Assembly (NCBI RefSeq): GCF_048020265.1
Contig: NZ_CP171843.1
Coordinates: 930,001-994,000 of the forward strand
DNA from: Limnohabitans_A sp048020265
GTDB taxonomy: Bacteria > Pseudomonadota > Gammaproteobacteria > Burkholderiales > Burkholderiaceae_C
DNA length: 64,000 nt
Reading direction: 5' to 3'
Shown here: one piece after another, positions 35,381 to 43,676 of the stretch
Numbering within the stretch: the first letter of the stretch is position 1
How the letters are laid out: every line of letters begins with the position of its first letter
The notes under the pieces: model-generated
Told to the model about the DNA's origin: nothing
The model's database searches: none
What the model saw: the letters and a program-made list of their open reading frames with translations, nothing else
Translations under genes and position numbers: made by a program

Positions 35381-35857
35381 TCAGTGCAGTTGGGGTGAGG
35401 CCTCAACGGGCATCTGCTCGGAGACCAGTTCTTGCAGCGCCAAAAACTCGTCGTTCAGAAGGGGGTCTTCGGGGTAGGCTGCCATGGCTTGTTTGGCCAC
35501 CAGCAGCGCTTTGCCGGGTTCGCACTGGCAGCGCAGCACGCGAATCAGGTGGCGCCAGGTGAAGGCAGTGGTTGCAGCGCCTTGCTTGTCAACCAGTTGG
35601 CGTAGCAGGTCTTCGGCAGCAGTCCAGTCGCGCTGGATTTCTGCCAACAAGGCGCAGATGGCCAAGATGTCCTCGCTGTCAGGGTACAAACTTTGACCGG
35701 CGTCGGCCAAGGCGTTAGCCAGGTCCAGGCGGTCAGCGGTCACCAGATCGGCCAAAGTTTGCCGAATCTCAGCGGCAGAAAACTGTGACACAACCCGCAT
35801 GCTGGGCAGTTGACCCGAAACGGCTTGTGACAGCATGGCTTGGTAAAGAGATGTCAT
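35381..35857 (-). CDS. TPR-like protein upstream of flagellin, function unknown
   Basis: A 158-aa soluble protein that reads as paired helices of TPR type (LANALADAGQSLYPDSEDIL, AEIQRDWTAAEDLLRQLV, GKALLVAKQAMAAYPEDPL). ATG at 35857 has AGGAG 9 bases upstream. It is the first gene behind a sigma-54 promoter and directly precedes flagellin, so it belongs to the flagellar regulon. A secretion-chaperone-like or regulatory role is conceivable. I know no named family with certainty. Confidence 0.7.
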   Translation of the reverse strand: MTSLYQAMLSQAVSGQLPSMRVVSQFSAAEIRQTLADLVTADRLDLANALADAGQSLYPDSEDILAICALLAEIQRDWTAAEDLLRQLVDKQGAATTAFTWRHLIRVLRCQCEPGKALLVAKQAMAAYPEDPLLNDEFLALQELVSEQMPVEASPQLH

Positions 35858-35928
35858 GTGCAAGTCTCCTGAATAGAGGTGTCAAAATTTCGGTGGCACA
35901 GTGTGCCGATCCGAAGATGCACCATTCA

Positions 35929-35944
35929 AGCAAACCGCGTGCCA
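35929..35944 (-). promoter_or_regulatory. Sigma-54 promoter upstream of the TPR-like gene and flagellin 1
   Basis: The minus strand reads TGGCAC-N5-TTGCT, the same perfect -24/-12 element as at 33391-33406. The predicted start of transcription is about 60 bases before the ATG at 35857. An ATTTTTTAAAAAAT palindrome lies at 35972-35985, a likely bend or IHF-type region. Confidence 0.9.
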
Positions 35945-36610
35945 GCTTTTCTTTAGCCCTTTTCCGACTTTATTTTTTAAAAAATGGGTTCGACATCGAT
36001 TGGAGTGAATTCTTTGGAATTCATAAATACTTCAAAGATGCGGTGTGCCGCCTTGCCGCTTGCCCCTGTCGGCGTATCGGCAATGTCTTGCCGATGGGCT
36101 TGGCTTTTAGCGGTGCTTGGTCCGACAGGCTGGCGCTGGTGTGCGGGTTTGAGATGGAACGGCAAAAAGCAGCGGACTTGACCGAAGGGCTCAAGCCTTG
36201 GCCCACCGTGGTGGGGGCAGGGAGTGGGGCACTTGCGCTTTGGATGGCGCGCTGCACTGCGAGTGCACTGAGTGTGGTCGCTGATGGGATTGTTTCAGCA
36301 ACACTGTGGTTAGTTGTCTTGGGCGTTCACCTACGTCGGCGCAGTATCCGGGGACATTGGTGCTGCATTGGCGAGCTGGCACACAGGGGCTTGGTGCCAA
36401 AGATCCGGAGTGAGGGGATGTTCAAGCGCTTCGCCGGTGGTTCAGGGTGTTGGCGGCTTGTCAGCGTGGTATGGCCGCTGTAATCGCTCAGCCTGCTGTT
36501 CAATGGGCTGCTGTGAGTCGCTGAGCAACCGCTGGGTCCGGTGGACATGCAGCCATTGCCTTTGGGGCAAATGGCTGCATGGCCTTCATCGAATTGTCAG
36601 GATCATCCCA
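35945..36610. other. 666 bases without a convincing gene
   Basis: The part next to the sigma-54 promoter is AT-rich and probably regulatory. Further on, open frames on either strand lack ribosome-binding sites and protein-like composition. A hairpin at 36546-36581 is listed separately. No tRNA or small RNA could be recognised. Confidence 0.5.
36546..36581 (-). terminator. Long hairpin downstream of the octad-repeat gene
   Basis: CATGCAGCCATT-GCC and GGC-AAATGGCTGCATG pair over about 15 bases with a single bulge. It lies about 30 bases past the stop codon of the repeat gene. There is no strong T-tract, so it may terminate or protect the 3' end of the mRNA. Confidence 0.55.
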
Positions 36611-39600
36611 TCATGCAACGGTCAGTGCCGTGATCTGATCTGAACTCAAGGCGCTGATCTGTGCGGCGGTCATGGAGCGGACCTGATCGGTGCTCAAAGA
36701 GGCCAGTTGATCGGTGCTCAGCTTGTTCATCAGGGTCGCTGCCAAGCCAGCGATTTGGCCGGTGCTCAATGCCTGAACGTTGTCTGTGCTCAGACCTGCG
36801 ATGGCATCGGTGCTGATGCGGTTGAGTTGGACGGCGGTGAAAGCACTCAGCTGTTCGGTAGTGAGTGTGCTCACTTGGCTGGAATCCAGGGCACCAATTT
36901 GTGTAGCTGTCAGCTTTTGAATTTGCGCCGTGGTGATGGATCCCACCTGGTCGGTGGTCATTTCCTGCACCTTGCCGGTGGAAATGCGAGTGAACTGATC
37001 ACCTTTGATCGCTGCCAGCTGATCGCTGGACAGACTGCCGAACTCGCCTGCATCGAACGCGTTGATTTGCTGGTACAGCATGGCGCCAATTTGGGCGGCA
37101 CGCAAGGACTGGATGTGCTCTGAAGTCAGTGCCTGCACAGTGGCTGTGCTGAGGCCTCGCACGGCGGCGGTGGCGAGTTCTGCCACGTCCTCTGCTTCCA
37201 TCTCAGCCACCACAGCAGCGGACATGCCGTTGATCTGGTTGGCGGTCAAGGTGCGCACCTGATCTGTCGTGAAAGCCTTGACTTGGTCCGATGTCAGCAC
37301 ACCCATGATGCTGGCGGTGAGTCCTTTGAGCTGGTCGGTGCTTAAGGCGGCGATCTGATCCGACGCGACAGCCCCCCACTTGGCCACACTGAGTCCGGCC
37401 AGTTGTTTGGCACTTAGGCCCGCGACCTGTTCGCTGTTAAGCGATGCGAAATCGTCTGTCGCCAAGGCATTGAGCTGGACCGCCGACATGGCCGACAGTT
37501 GTGAACTGGTGAGTGCACTCACCTGGTCCGACGTGAGGGCTTGTACCAGCTGGGTGCTCATTTTGGATACTTGTGTATTGCTCATGGCGGCAATGTCTTC
37601 CGTATCCAAAATTTTGATGCCAGCGGTTCCTAAAGCGTCCAGTTGCCGGGTGGTCAATGCACGGACCTGATCGCTGCCCAATGCTTGCACTTGTGCACTG
37701 GAGAGTGATGCCACCGACTGGGTCGAGAGCTGGCCCATCTGGGCGGAGGTCAAGTAGCCCAGCTGTTCCGTGCTTAGCTCGGCCATGCGGGCTGTGGACA
37801 ATTGACCGAATTCGCGGGCGCCAATGCCTTGAATCTGAGTCGATGACAGCATCCCGAACTCAGCGTTGTCAAACACCTCGATTTGTCGGTAGCTCATGCT
37901 GCCCAGTTGCGAAGCCCGCAGCGAGGTAACTTGTGAGGAGGTCAGGGCACGAGTCGCATCGGTCGTCAGATTTTTCAGTTGAATGGCTGTCAGGGCTGCC
38001 ACGTCCTCGGTGTCCAGCGCCTGCACAGCATCTGTGGTGAGGCTGTTGATTTGGCGGTACGACAGTTTTTGAACCTGATCTGAGCTCAGCGCTTTGACCT
38101 GATCGGTGCTGAGGCTAGCCACGCCGGCGGTGGATAAGCCGCTGAGTTGAGCCGCTGACAAAGCGCTCATTGCATCTGTGCCCAATTCGCTGAGCATGTC
38201 CGTCGAAAAGCGCGACAACTGTGTGGCGGACAGGCCTTGCAGTTGTTCAGTGGACAGCGCGGCTACATCGCCAGACTGAAGGTTGCTCAATTGTGAATAG
38301 GTCAGCACACTGATTTGTGCGCTGGTCAGTGCTTGCAGTTGGTCGGTACTCAGCGCTCGGACAAAGCTGGTGCTCAGTCCATTGACCTGGGTCAGCGTCA
38401 GCGCTGCCACGTCTTGTGTTTCCATCTGCATCACGCTGTCGGTGGACAGCGCGTTGAGCTGACTGGCCGACAAGGCCCGAACCTGCAGGGAGGTGAGGGC
38501 TTTCACCTGATCGGTGTTGAGCGCGCCCATCTGTGCGGTGTTCAACAATTTGATCTGGTTGTTGGTCAAAGCACCCACTTGATCTGTGGACAAGGCCGAC
38601 ACTTGGGTGGTCCCGAGTTCCTGAACTTGTTGAGGCTTTAGAGCAGCCACTTGGGATGTGCTCAGGCCAGCAACGTCTTCTGACTCTAGTGCACGCAACT
38701 GGCTGCCCTGCAAACTTTGCAGTTGGCTGTTGGACAGCCCGGCCACCTGCTCCGAACTCAGTCCTCGGATCGCGTCGGTGCTCAGACTCTTGATATTGGT
38801 TGCACCAATGGCCCGGATGTGGTCGGTCGAAAGCACGGCCAACTGGTCGCTGTCGAGCGCGTTGATCTGAGTGGGCGACAAGCGGGCCACTTGTTCCGAG
38901 GTCAGGGCGCCCATCTGTGTTGTGCTGAGGTTTCTCAGGTGGGCGGTACTGAGATTTTGCAGTTGCACGCGGGTCAGGCTCTCGACTTGATCGGTGGTCA
39001 GTGCCGCTACCTGGTCGGTAGTCATCGATGCGATCTGAGACCCTTTGAGCGCCGCCAGATTCCCTGTGCTCAAGGCGGCTAAATCATCCGTTTCGATCGC
39101 ACGAATCTGAGCGCTGCCAAGAGACATCAGCTGAGTGCTGCTTAGGCTGGTGATCTGTTCGGTGTTCAGCGCAGCAATGATGCCACTGCTCAGGCCCTGC
39201 AGTTGCTTGGCCGTCAGCGCGGCCAAGTCTTCTGTCTCGAGCGTCAGCAAGTTATCGGTACTGATCGCGCTGAGTTGGGCGCCGCTCAGGGCGCGAATCT
39301 GGTCGCTGGACATGGCCTGAAGCTGCTCGGAGTTCAGCGCCTGCATGAAGCCTGTGCTTAGGCTCTTGACTTGGTTGAGGGTGAGTGCGTCGATTTGCTC
39401 GGTGCTCATGGCGCTCACAAAGTCGGTACTCAGGCTGTTGAGCTGATTCGCGGCCATGGCTGCAATGTCAGCGGTATCAAACGATTCGACATGCGAAGTG
39501 GTGAAGGCGGCCAGCTGCGCGGTGGTCAGTGCGCGCACCTGCACACTGCTGAGCGCAGAGACACGGTCGTACACCTCGCTGTCTTCTGCTGCGAGTTCGG

Positions 39601-39796
39601 AGGCGTTGAGCGCTGCCACCTGGTTGCCACTGAGCACCAGCATGTCTGCCGTGTCCATCGCGGCCAACTGAGCACTGGTCAGTGCATTCACTTGGGCCGT
39701 ATTCAGGCTTTTCACGTCCCTGCTGGTCAGGCTAGCGATCTGGGTCGTGCTCAGGCTCGCGATTGCGCTGGGCGTGAACGATGAGATGGCGGTCAT
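36611..39796 (-). CDS. Giant octapeptide-repeat protein, 129 octads in 17-octad super-units
   Basis: A 1061-aa protein with no recognisable domain except repeats. After 13 N-terminal residues it is one unbroken series of octapeptides with consensus (A/S/G)-L-(S/T)-(T/S)-x-(Q/D)-(V/I/L)-x, interrupted once by 11 residues (about 70-80), and ending in five residues ALTVA. By hand count: 13 + 7x8 + 11 + 122x8 + 5 = 1061. It is very rich in Ser, Thr, Gln, Ala and Leu, acidic, with no Cys and one Trp. No signal peptide, transmembrane segment or anchor is visible. AAGGAG precedes the ATG. It is divergent from a GT41 O-glycosyltransferase. Export by the flagellar apparatus or a type I system, and O-glycosylation, are inferences. 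An intracellular scaffold is an alternative. Confidence 0.85.
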   Translation of the reverse strand: MTAISSFTPSAIASLSTTQIASLTSRDVKSLNTAQVNALTSAQLAAMDTADMLVLSGNQVAALNASELAAEDSEVYDRVSALSSVQVRALTTAQLAAFTTSHVESFDTADIAAMAANQLNSLSTDFVSAMSTEQIDALTLNQVKSLSTGFMQALNSEQLQAMSSDQIRALSGAQLSAISTDNLLTLETEDLAALTAKQLQGLSSGIIAALNTEQITSLSSTQLMSLGSAQIRAIETDDLAALSTGNLAALKGSQIASMTTDQVAALTTDQVESLTRVQLQNLSTAHLRNLSTTQMGALTSEQVARLSPTQINALDSDQLAVLSTDHIRAIGATNIKSLSTDAIRGLSSEQVAGLSNSQLQSLQGSQLRALESEDVAGLSTSQVAALKPQQVQELGTTQVSALSTDQVGALTNNQIKLLNTAQMGALNTDQVKALTSLQVRALSASQLNALSTDSVMQMETQDVAALTLTQVNGLSTSFVRALSTDQLQALTSAQISVLTYSQLSNLQSGDVAALSTEQLQGLSATQLSRFSTDMLSELGTDAMSALSAAQLSGLSTAGVASLSTDQVKALSSDQVQKLSYRQINSLTTDAVQALDTEDVAALTAIQLKNLTTDATRALTSSQVTSLRASQLGSMSYRQIEVFDNAEFGMLSSTQIQGIGAREFGQLSTARMAELSTEQLGYLTSAQMGQLSTQSVASLSSAQVQALGSDQVRALTTRQLDALGTAGIKILDTEDIAAMSNTQVSKMSTQLVQALTSDQVSALTSSQLSAMSAVQLNALATDDFASLNSEQVAGLSAKQLAGLSVAKWGAVASDQIAALSTDQLKGLTASIMGVLTSDQVKAFTTDQVRTLTANQINGMSAAVVAEMEAEDVAELATAAVRGLSTATVQALTSEHIQSLRAAQIGAMLYQQINAFDAGEFGSLSSDQLAAIKGDQFTRISTGKVQEMTTDQVGSITTAQIQKLTATQIGALDSSQVSTLTTEQLSAFTAVQLNRISTDAIAGLSTDNVQALSTGQIAGLAATLMNKLSTDQLASLSTDQVRSMTAAQISALSSDQITALTVA
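36797..39244 (-). repeat. Six 408-base super-units (17 octads each)
   Basis: Within the octad protein, acidic octads of type (L/M/I)-(E/D)-(T/A)-(E/Q)-D-(V/L/I)-A recur at octads 21, 55, 72, 89 and 106. A second series recurs at 27, 44, 61, 78, 95 and 112; both have spacing 17. Octads lacking Gln recur at unit positions 3 and 17, and Tyr-containing octads (LTYSQ, SYRQ, LYQQ) recur at position 6. This gives six units of 136 residues (residues 185-1000). Nucleotide identity between units is low, so the array is old or selected to diverge. Confidence 0.8.
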
Positions 39797-40062
39797 GGCA
39801 ACTCCTTATTGAGCACTTGGTCCAAATGGACATCCCCCTTGTTGGCAACAATTGCCGCGGGTCAAGTGTTCGTTTCCTGCAGATCGAATCGACTCCTGGG
39901 CCAAGAACTTGAGCGGCTATGCCATAAATCTTTTGCCCATGAACGTGCCGTCGGGCATGAGCAAGCACTGCACGCCAAAAATGAAAACTTTTTTCTGGTT
40001 TTGTTTTTTAGGCCTGATTTTTGCTTGGTTGTTGCATCGGCAATTTTTGACCTCTTCTTTAC

Positions 40063-42735
40063 ATGCAGCTCTCCCAACTCACCGACGATGCAGAACCTTC
40101 ATTCGTGGCAGATGCCCATGGAGAGCCTGATATTGAGTTACTGATTGCCACATGGTCCCTGGCGCAGTTGGTGGCACAGACCGAGCAGTTGGAAAAGCAA
40201 GGCCTTGCCGAACAAGCGTGTGTGGCTTACCAGCTTTGGCTGCGTGCCAACCGCCATCCACACTTGGCGCATGCGGCACTGTTCAATTTGGGGGCCTTGC
40301 AGCAAAGTTTGGGCCATACCGAGGCCGTTCTTTCCACTTACCAACAATGCATTGAACGCGCGCCGGGTTTTGGTCAGGCTTACATCAACCTGGGTTTGTT
40401 GCAGGAGCGTCTGGGGCAAACCGACGCTGCTTTGCAGACTTGGAGCCGCTATCTGGGGCAGCGATTGTTGAAAACGCAGCCTGACACCGAGTTGCAATGC
40501 ACGGCGCTCAATCACATTGGCCGCTTGCAGGAAAGCAGCAAACGCTATGACCTGGCCGAAAAGGCGCTGGAAGACAGTCTGCGCCTCAATCCCGATCAGC
40601 CCGGTGTGATCCAGCACTGGGTGCATATCCGACAAAAGGCCTGCCGCTGGCCGGTGTATGCCGAGCGCGCTCATTTGCCGCTGGGCCAGATGGTGCGCAG
40701 CACCTCGCCGCTTGCCATGCTGGCGCTGACCGACGATCCGCAGTTACAGCTGATCACCGCGCAAAACTTTGTGCATCGAACTTACAGCACCGAGCAAGCC
40801 CGCCTGCACGACCCGACACGCAGGCCCGCAGCCCGTTGGCGGGTGGGGTTGGTGTCGGCCGACCTGCGCGAACATGCGGTCGGTTTTCTGTTGCCCGCCT
40901 TTTTGCAAGGTACCGATCGTTCGGCCTACGCGCTTTACGCCTACGACTACACCCGCGACGAAAACTCGCCGTTACGCCAGCAGCTGCTGGCGCAGTTTGA
41001 CGAGGTACGCGCCATCGGCGGCTTGACTGACCGGCAGGCCGCCGAGCTGATCGCAGCCGACGAGATTGACATCCTGATCGACTTGCATGGGCTGAGTTCG
41101 GGTGCCCGGCCCGGTATTTTTGCATTGCATCCAGCGCCAAACCAAGCCACTTACCTGGGTTACATCGGATCAACCGGCATGCCGTGGTTTCAGCATGTGC
41201 TGGTCGATCCTTGGGTGATGCCACCCGAGCTGGCGCCCCATTTCACCGAAAAGCCGCTGTATCTGAGCCGCTCTTTCATTCCACTGACCCACGAAGCGCC
41301 AACTGATGCTGCTGTTAGCCGCACTTCTGTCCGCCTGCCAGAGCGGGGTTTTGTGATGGCGGCTTTTGGCAACGTGTACAAGATCACCCCGGAGATGTTT
41401 GCCGGTTGGTTGCGCTTGCTCCATCGCATCCCTGATGCGGTGCTCTGGCTGCTCGACGACAACCCGGTGACCACACAGGCTTTGCGCGCCCATGCGCAGG
41501 CGCAAGGGGCAGACCTGGACCGCATCGTTTTTGCCCCACGCTGTGATCCGCGGCAGTTTCGCGCTCAGCTGCGGCTGGCCGATGTCTATCTGGACACCTA
41601 CCCTTACAACTGCGGCTCGACCTCCAATGATGTGGTCAATGCGGGGGTGCCGCTGGTCAGCCGCTACGGGCGCACCTTGGTTTCGCGCATGGGTCTGTCG
41701 ATTCTGAGTGACCTCGGTCGGCCTGACCTAGCGGTTGGCAGCCAGCAGGCTTATGAAGACAAGGTGGTGGAGGTGGCACTGCGAACCCACGAGGGTTACC
41801 GTTACCACTACGAACACCGTCCCGCACCCGGCTTGTTGCAAGAGGCGCTTGACACTATACGTCATGGCCGTGCACAACCAGCACCCCTGCCGACCAGCAC
41901 CAGCACATCTGACCGCTTGCACCTGGTGCAACTGGCGCCTCACCCCCATCGCCCATCCCAGACGACAGGTGACCTGGTCGCCTGGACGCTGGCTGAATGG
42001 GCAGGATTTGATGCTGTGCGCAAACACTTGGTGCATCACACGCTGGACGCCCAGGCCTTGCATTGGCTCGATGCTCGCAGCGCGCCCGATGCCGCCACCG
42101 AACGGCTGCTGCAGCAGGCGTTGAGTCGGTCGGATGCCCGTCCCGACGCGCTGATCGCCAGCCCTGGTTGGGATGTGCTCAGCCTGCTGCCCAACCCGCT
42201 GTGCGTTTGGGGGGATGGGCCATCTGAATGGATATGCTGGGTCTCCGACTTTTTCTGCCAGCAGGGCATTGCGTTAGACGTAGCTTCATGGCTGTTGCCG
42301 CTAGAACGCAGCGTTGCGGGGCTGGCGCTGGCCTGTGCACCTGCGGTCTGGTTCGATTGGTTGAATTTGGCTTTGCGCTTGCGCGCCGAACATGACACGG
42401 CACTGAGCCGTGGCCAAGGGCTGTGGCAGGTGGGTGAATACACCTTGAGCTCTGCCCAGTTGCTTTATCCTTGGCTCATGAACGCGGTGTTGCAGCATCG
42501 CCAGAGCCGTGTGATTTCACCTTCGCCGTTTGGCCGGCCGGCTTTGCGTGGTTCGGGCCGTGCCTTGTTGCCGCTGGCCGTGCAGGCTGCCGCACTCAAG
42601 ACCGCCCACCACAGCAACGGGCAGGCGCATTATCGACAGGCATTTGAACAGATCAGCCTGCACCAGGGTTTGCGAAGCGATGGCGTTGCCCTCAGTAAGC
42701 CGATGCCGGCAGCGGCACTCCAAACATCTGCATGA
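40063..42735 (+). CDS. TPR-containing GT41 (OGT/SPINDLY-type) protein O-glycosyltransferase
   Basis: An 890-aa enzyme. Residues about 25-190 hold TPR-like helices (HAALFNLGALQQSLGHTEAV, QAYINLGLLQERLGQTDAAL). The GT41 catalytic region runs about 255-580: RVGLVSADLREHAVGFLLP with His271 at the place of the conserved OGT His; AFGNVYKITPEMFAGWLRLL with Lys440 matching the UDP-binding Lys; and DTYPYNCGSTSNDVVNAGVP with the family's DxxPxNxGxT pattern. The last about 270 residues are an extra domain I do not recognise. Such enzymes add GlcNAc-like sugars to Ser/Thr, in bacteria often on flagellin. It is head to head with the octad-repeat gene. The 3' end overlaps the convergent GT2 gene by 44 bases. 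Confidence 0.9.
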   Translation: MQLSQLTDDAEPSFVADAHGEPDIELLIATWSLAQLVAQTEQLEKQGLAEQACVAYQLWLRANRHPHLAHAALFNLGALQQSLGHTEAVLSTYQQCIERAPGFGQAYINLGLLQERLGQTDAALQTWSRYLGQRLLKTQPDTELQCTALNHIGRLQESSKRYDLAEKALEDSLRLNPDQPGVIQHWVHIRQKACRWPVYAERAHLPLGQMVRSTSPLAMLALTDDPQLQLITAQNFVHRTYSTEQARLHDPTRRPAARWRVGLVSADLREHAVGFLLPAFLQGTDRSAYALYAYDYTRDENSPLRQQLLAQFDEVRAIGGLTDRQAAELIAADEIDILIDLHGLSSGARPGIFALHPAPNQATYLGYIGSTGMPWFQHVLVDPWVMPPELAPHFTEKPLYLSRSFIPLTHEAPTDAAVSRTSVRLPERGFVMAAFGNVYKITPEMFAGWLRLLHRIPDAVLWLLDDNPVTTQALRAHAQAQGADLDRIVFAPRCDPRQFRAQLRLADVYLDTYPYNCGSTSNDVVNAGVPLVSRYGRTLVSRMGLSILSDLGRPDLAVGSQQAYEDKVVEVALRTHEGYRYHYEHRPAPGLLQEALDTIRHGRAQPAPLPTSTSTSDRLHLVQLAPHPHRPSQTTGDLVAWTLAEWAGFDAVRKHLVHHTLDAQALHWLDARSAPDAATERLLQQALSRSDARPDALIASPGWDVLSLLPNPLCVWGDGPSEWICWVSDFFCQQGIALDVASWLLPLERSVAGLALACAPAVWFDWLNLALRLRAEHDTALSRGQGLWQVGEYTLSSAQLLYPWLMNAVLQHRQSRVISPSPFGRPALRGSGRALLPLAVQAAALKTAHHSNGQAHYRQAFEQISLHQGLRSDGVALSKPMPAAALQTSA

Positions 42736-43492
42736 GCGCCAGCCGCTGCTCACGCACCGCTGGGCTGGGCGCGGGGTGGCGTTGGTAGACGTACAAATAG
42801 TCCATCACCGCGCGCTGGTTTTGAGCAGCCTCACTGCTGCCTCGGCGGTCGGTGGTTTCGTCTTTCACCACATGGATGCAAGGGCCTGGCAGCGCGACCG
42901 GCAATGGGACGGTGCGAGCCAATGTCTGCAGCACGAACTCCCAATCCTCATAGGCTTTCATGTGGGCGTCGAAGCGCAGGTCGTGCACGTCAGACCGAGG
43001 CCAGACAAAGCACGAAAACGGCACCTGGTTTTTGATGTAAACGCCTTCGGTCAGCGCCGTGCTGCTGGCCATGGACTCACGGTCCAGCTCGACGGGACCA
43101 GTCTCCGGGCGGCTTTCGGTCACCACGGTGCAGTCGGTCAGCATGGCTTTGCACATCGCAAATTCTGGACGAGCTTGCAGGGCCGATAGGCACCCGTCGT
43201 TCAGCGTGTCGTCGTCGTCCAGAAACAGCACATAACGGCCTTTGGCCAGTTGCAACCCTATGTTTCGACTCTCGGCGGGACCTGGCTGGCCGTTGCGCCT
43301 CACGTACACATCGCGTGCAGTCAAGGTTTGGCCACACACCAGATCGGTGGCGGCATCCACTACATCGGACACCACGATCAGCTCCACCTCGGCGGCAAGA
43401 CCTTGCCGCCGCACTGAGGCGATGCAACGCTGCAGCAGGTTGGCCCGTCTGTGAGTAGGCAGGATCACGGAAAAGGTCGCAACAGAGGTCAT
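42692..43492 (-). CDS. GT2 family glycosyltransferase
   Basis: A 266-aa GT-A-fold inverting glycosyltransferase. It has FSVILPTHRRANLLQRCI at residues about 7-24 and a metal-binding acidic run LFLDDDDT near 95. The acceptor-side MKAYEDWEFVLQTLA carries the ED(W) catalytic-base motif common in GT2 enzymes. No transmembrane segments are seen, so it acts in the cytosol, probably building the glycan of flagellin or another surface molecule. It is the only minus-strand gene between 40 and 50 kb, and its 3' end overlaps the GT41 gene in opposite orientation. Confidence 0.88.
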   Translation of the reverse strand: MTSVATFSVILPTHRRANLLQRCIASVRRQGLAAEVELIVVSDVVDAATDLVCGQTLTARDVYVRRNGQPGPAESRNIGLQLAKGRYVLFLDDDDTLNDGCLSALQARPEFAMCKAMLTDCTVVTESRPETGPVELDRESMASSTALTEGVYIKNQVPFSCFVWPRSDVHDLRFDAHMKAYEDWEFVLQTLARTVPLPVALPGPCIHVVKDETTDRRGSSEAAQNQRAVMDYLYVYQRHPAPSPAVREQRLALMQMFGVPLPASAY

Positions 43493-43676
43493 GGCAGGGT
43501 AGCTCCTTGGATTCGCTAGACGTCAAAGTAATGTATCGGATGAAGCCCGCTCGGCTTGAGACTCTTTGATTTCTAGTGGCATCAATTTTGCTTAAACACG
43601 GTTGTTCGGTGGGTGGCGTGAATTCGACACTCCATCAAGTTCATCATTTCTTTGCTCTGGCGAAAGGGTTCACACC

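Noticed and set aside
35785..36483. Plus-strand open frame of 232 codons
   Set aside because: It runs antisense through the TPR-like gene and its sigma-54 promoter, has no ribosome-binding site and no recognisable protein features.
36611..39796. The repeat gene as a CRISPR array or simple DNA tandem repeat
   Set aside because: Periodicity is at protein level; the 24-base units differ widely in sequence and there are no spacers.
36611..39796. Resemblance to TAL-effector repeats (LT..QVVAIA)
   Set aside because: Only the short helix-cap motif is shared; the 33-35-residue repeat and variable di-residues are absent.
42692..43492. The open frame opposite this GT2 gene as a continuation of GT41
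   Set aside because: The GT41 frame ends at a stop at 42735, and the plus-strand frames beyond lack protein character.
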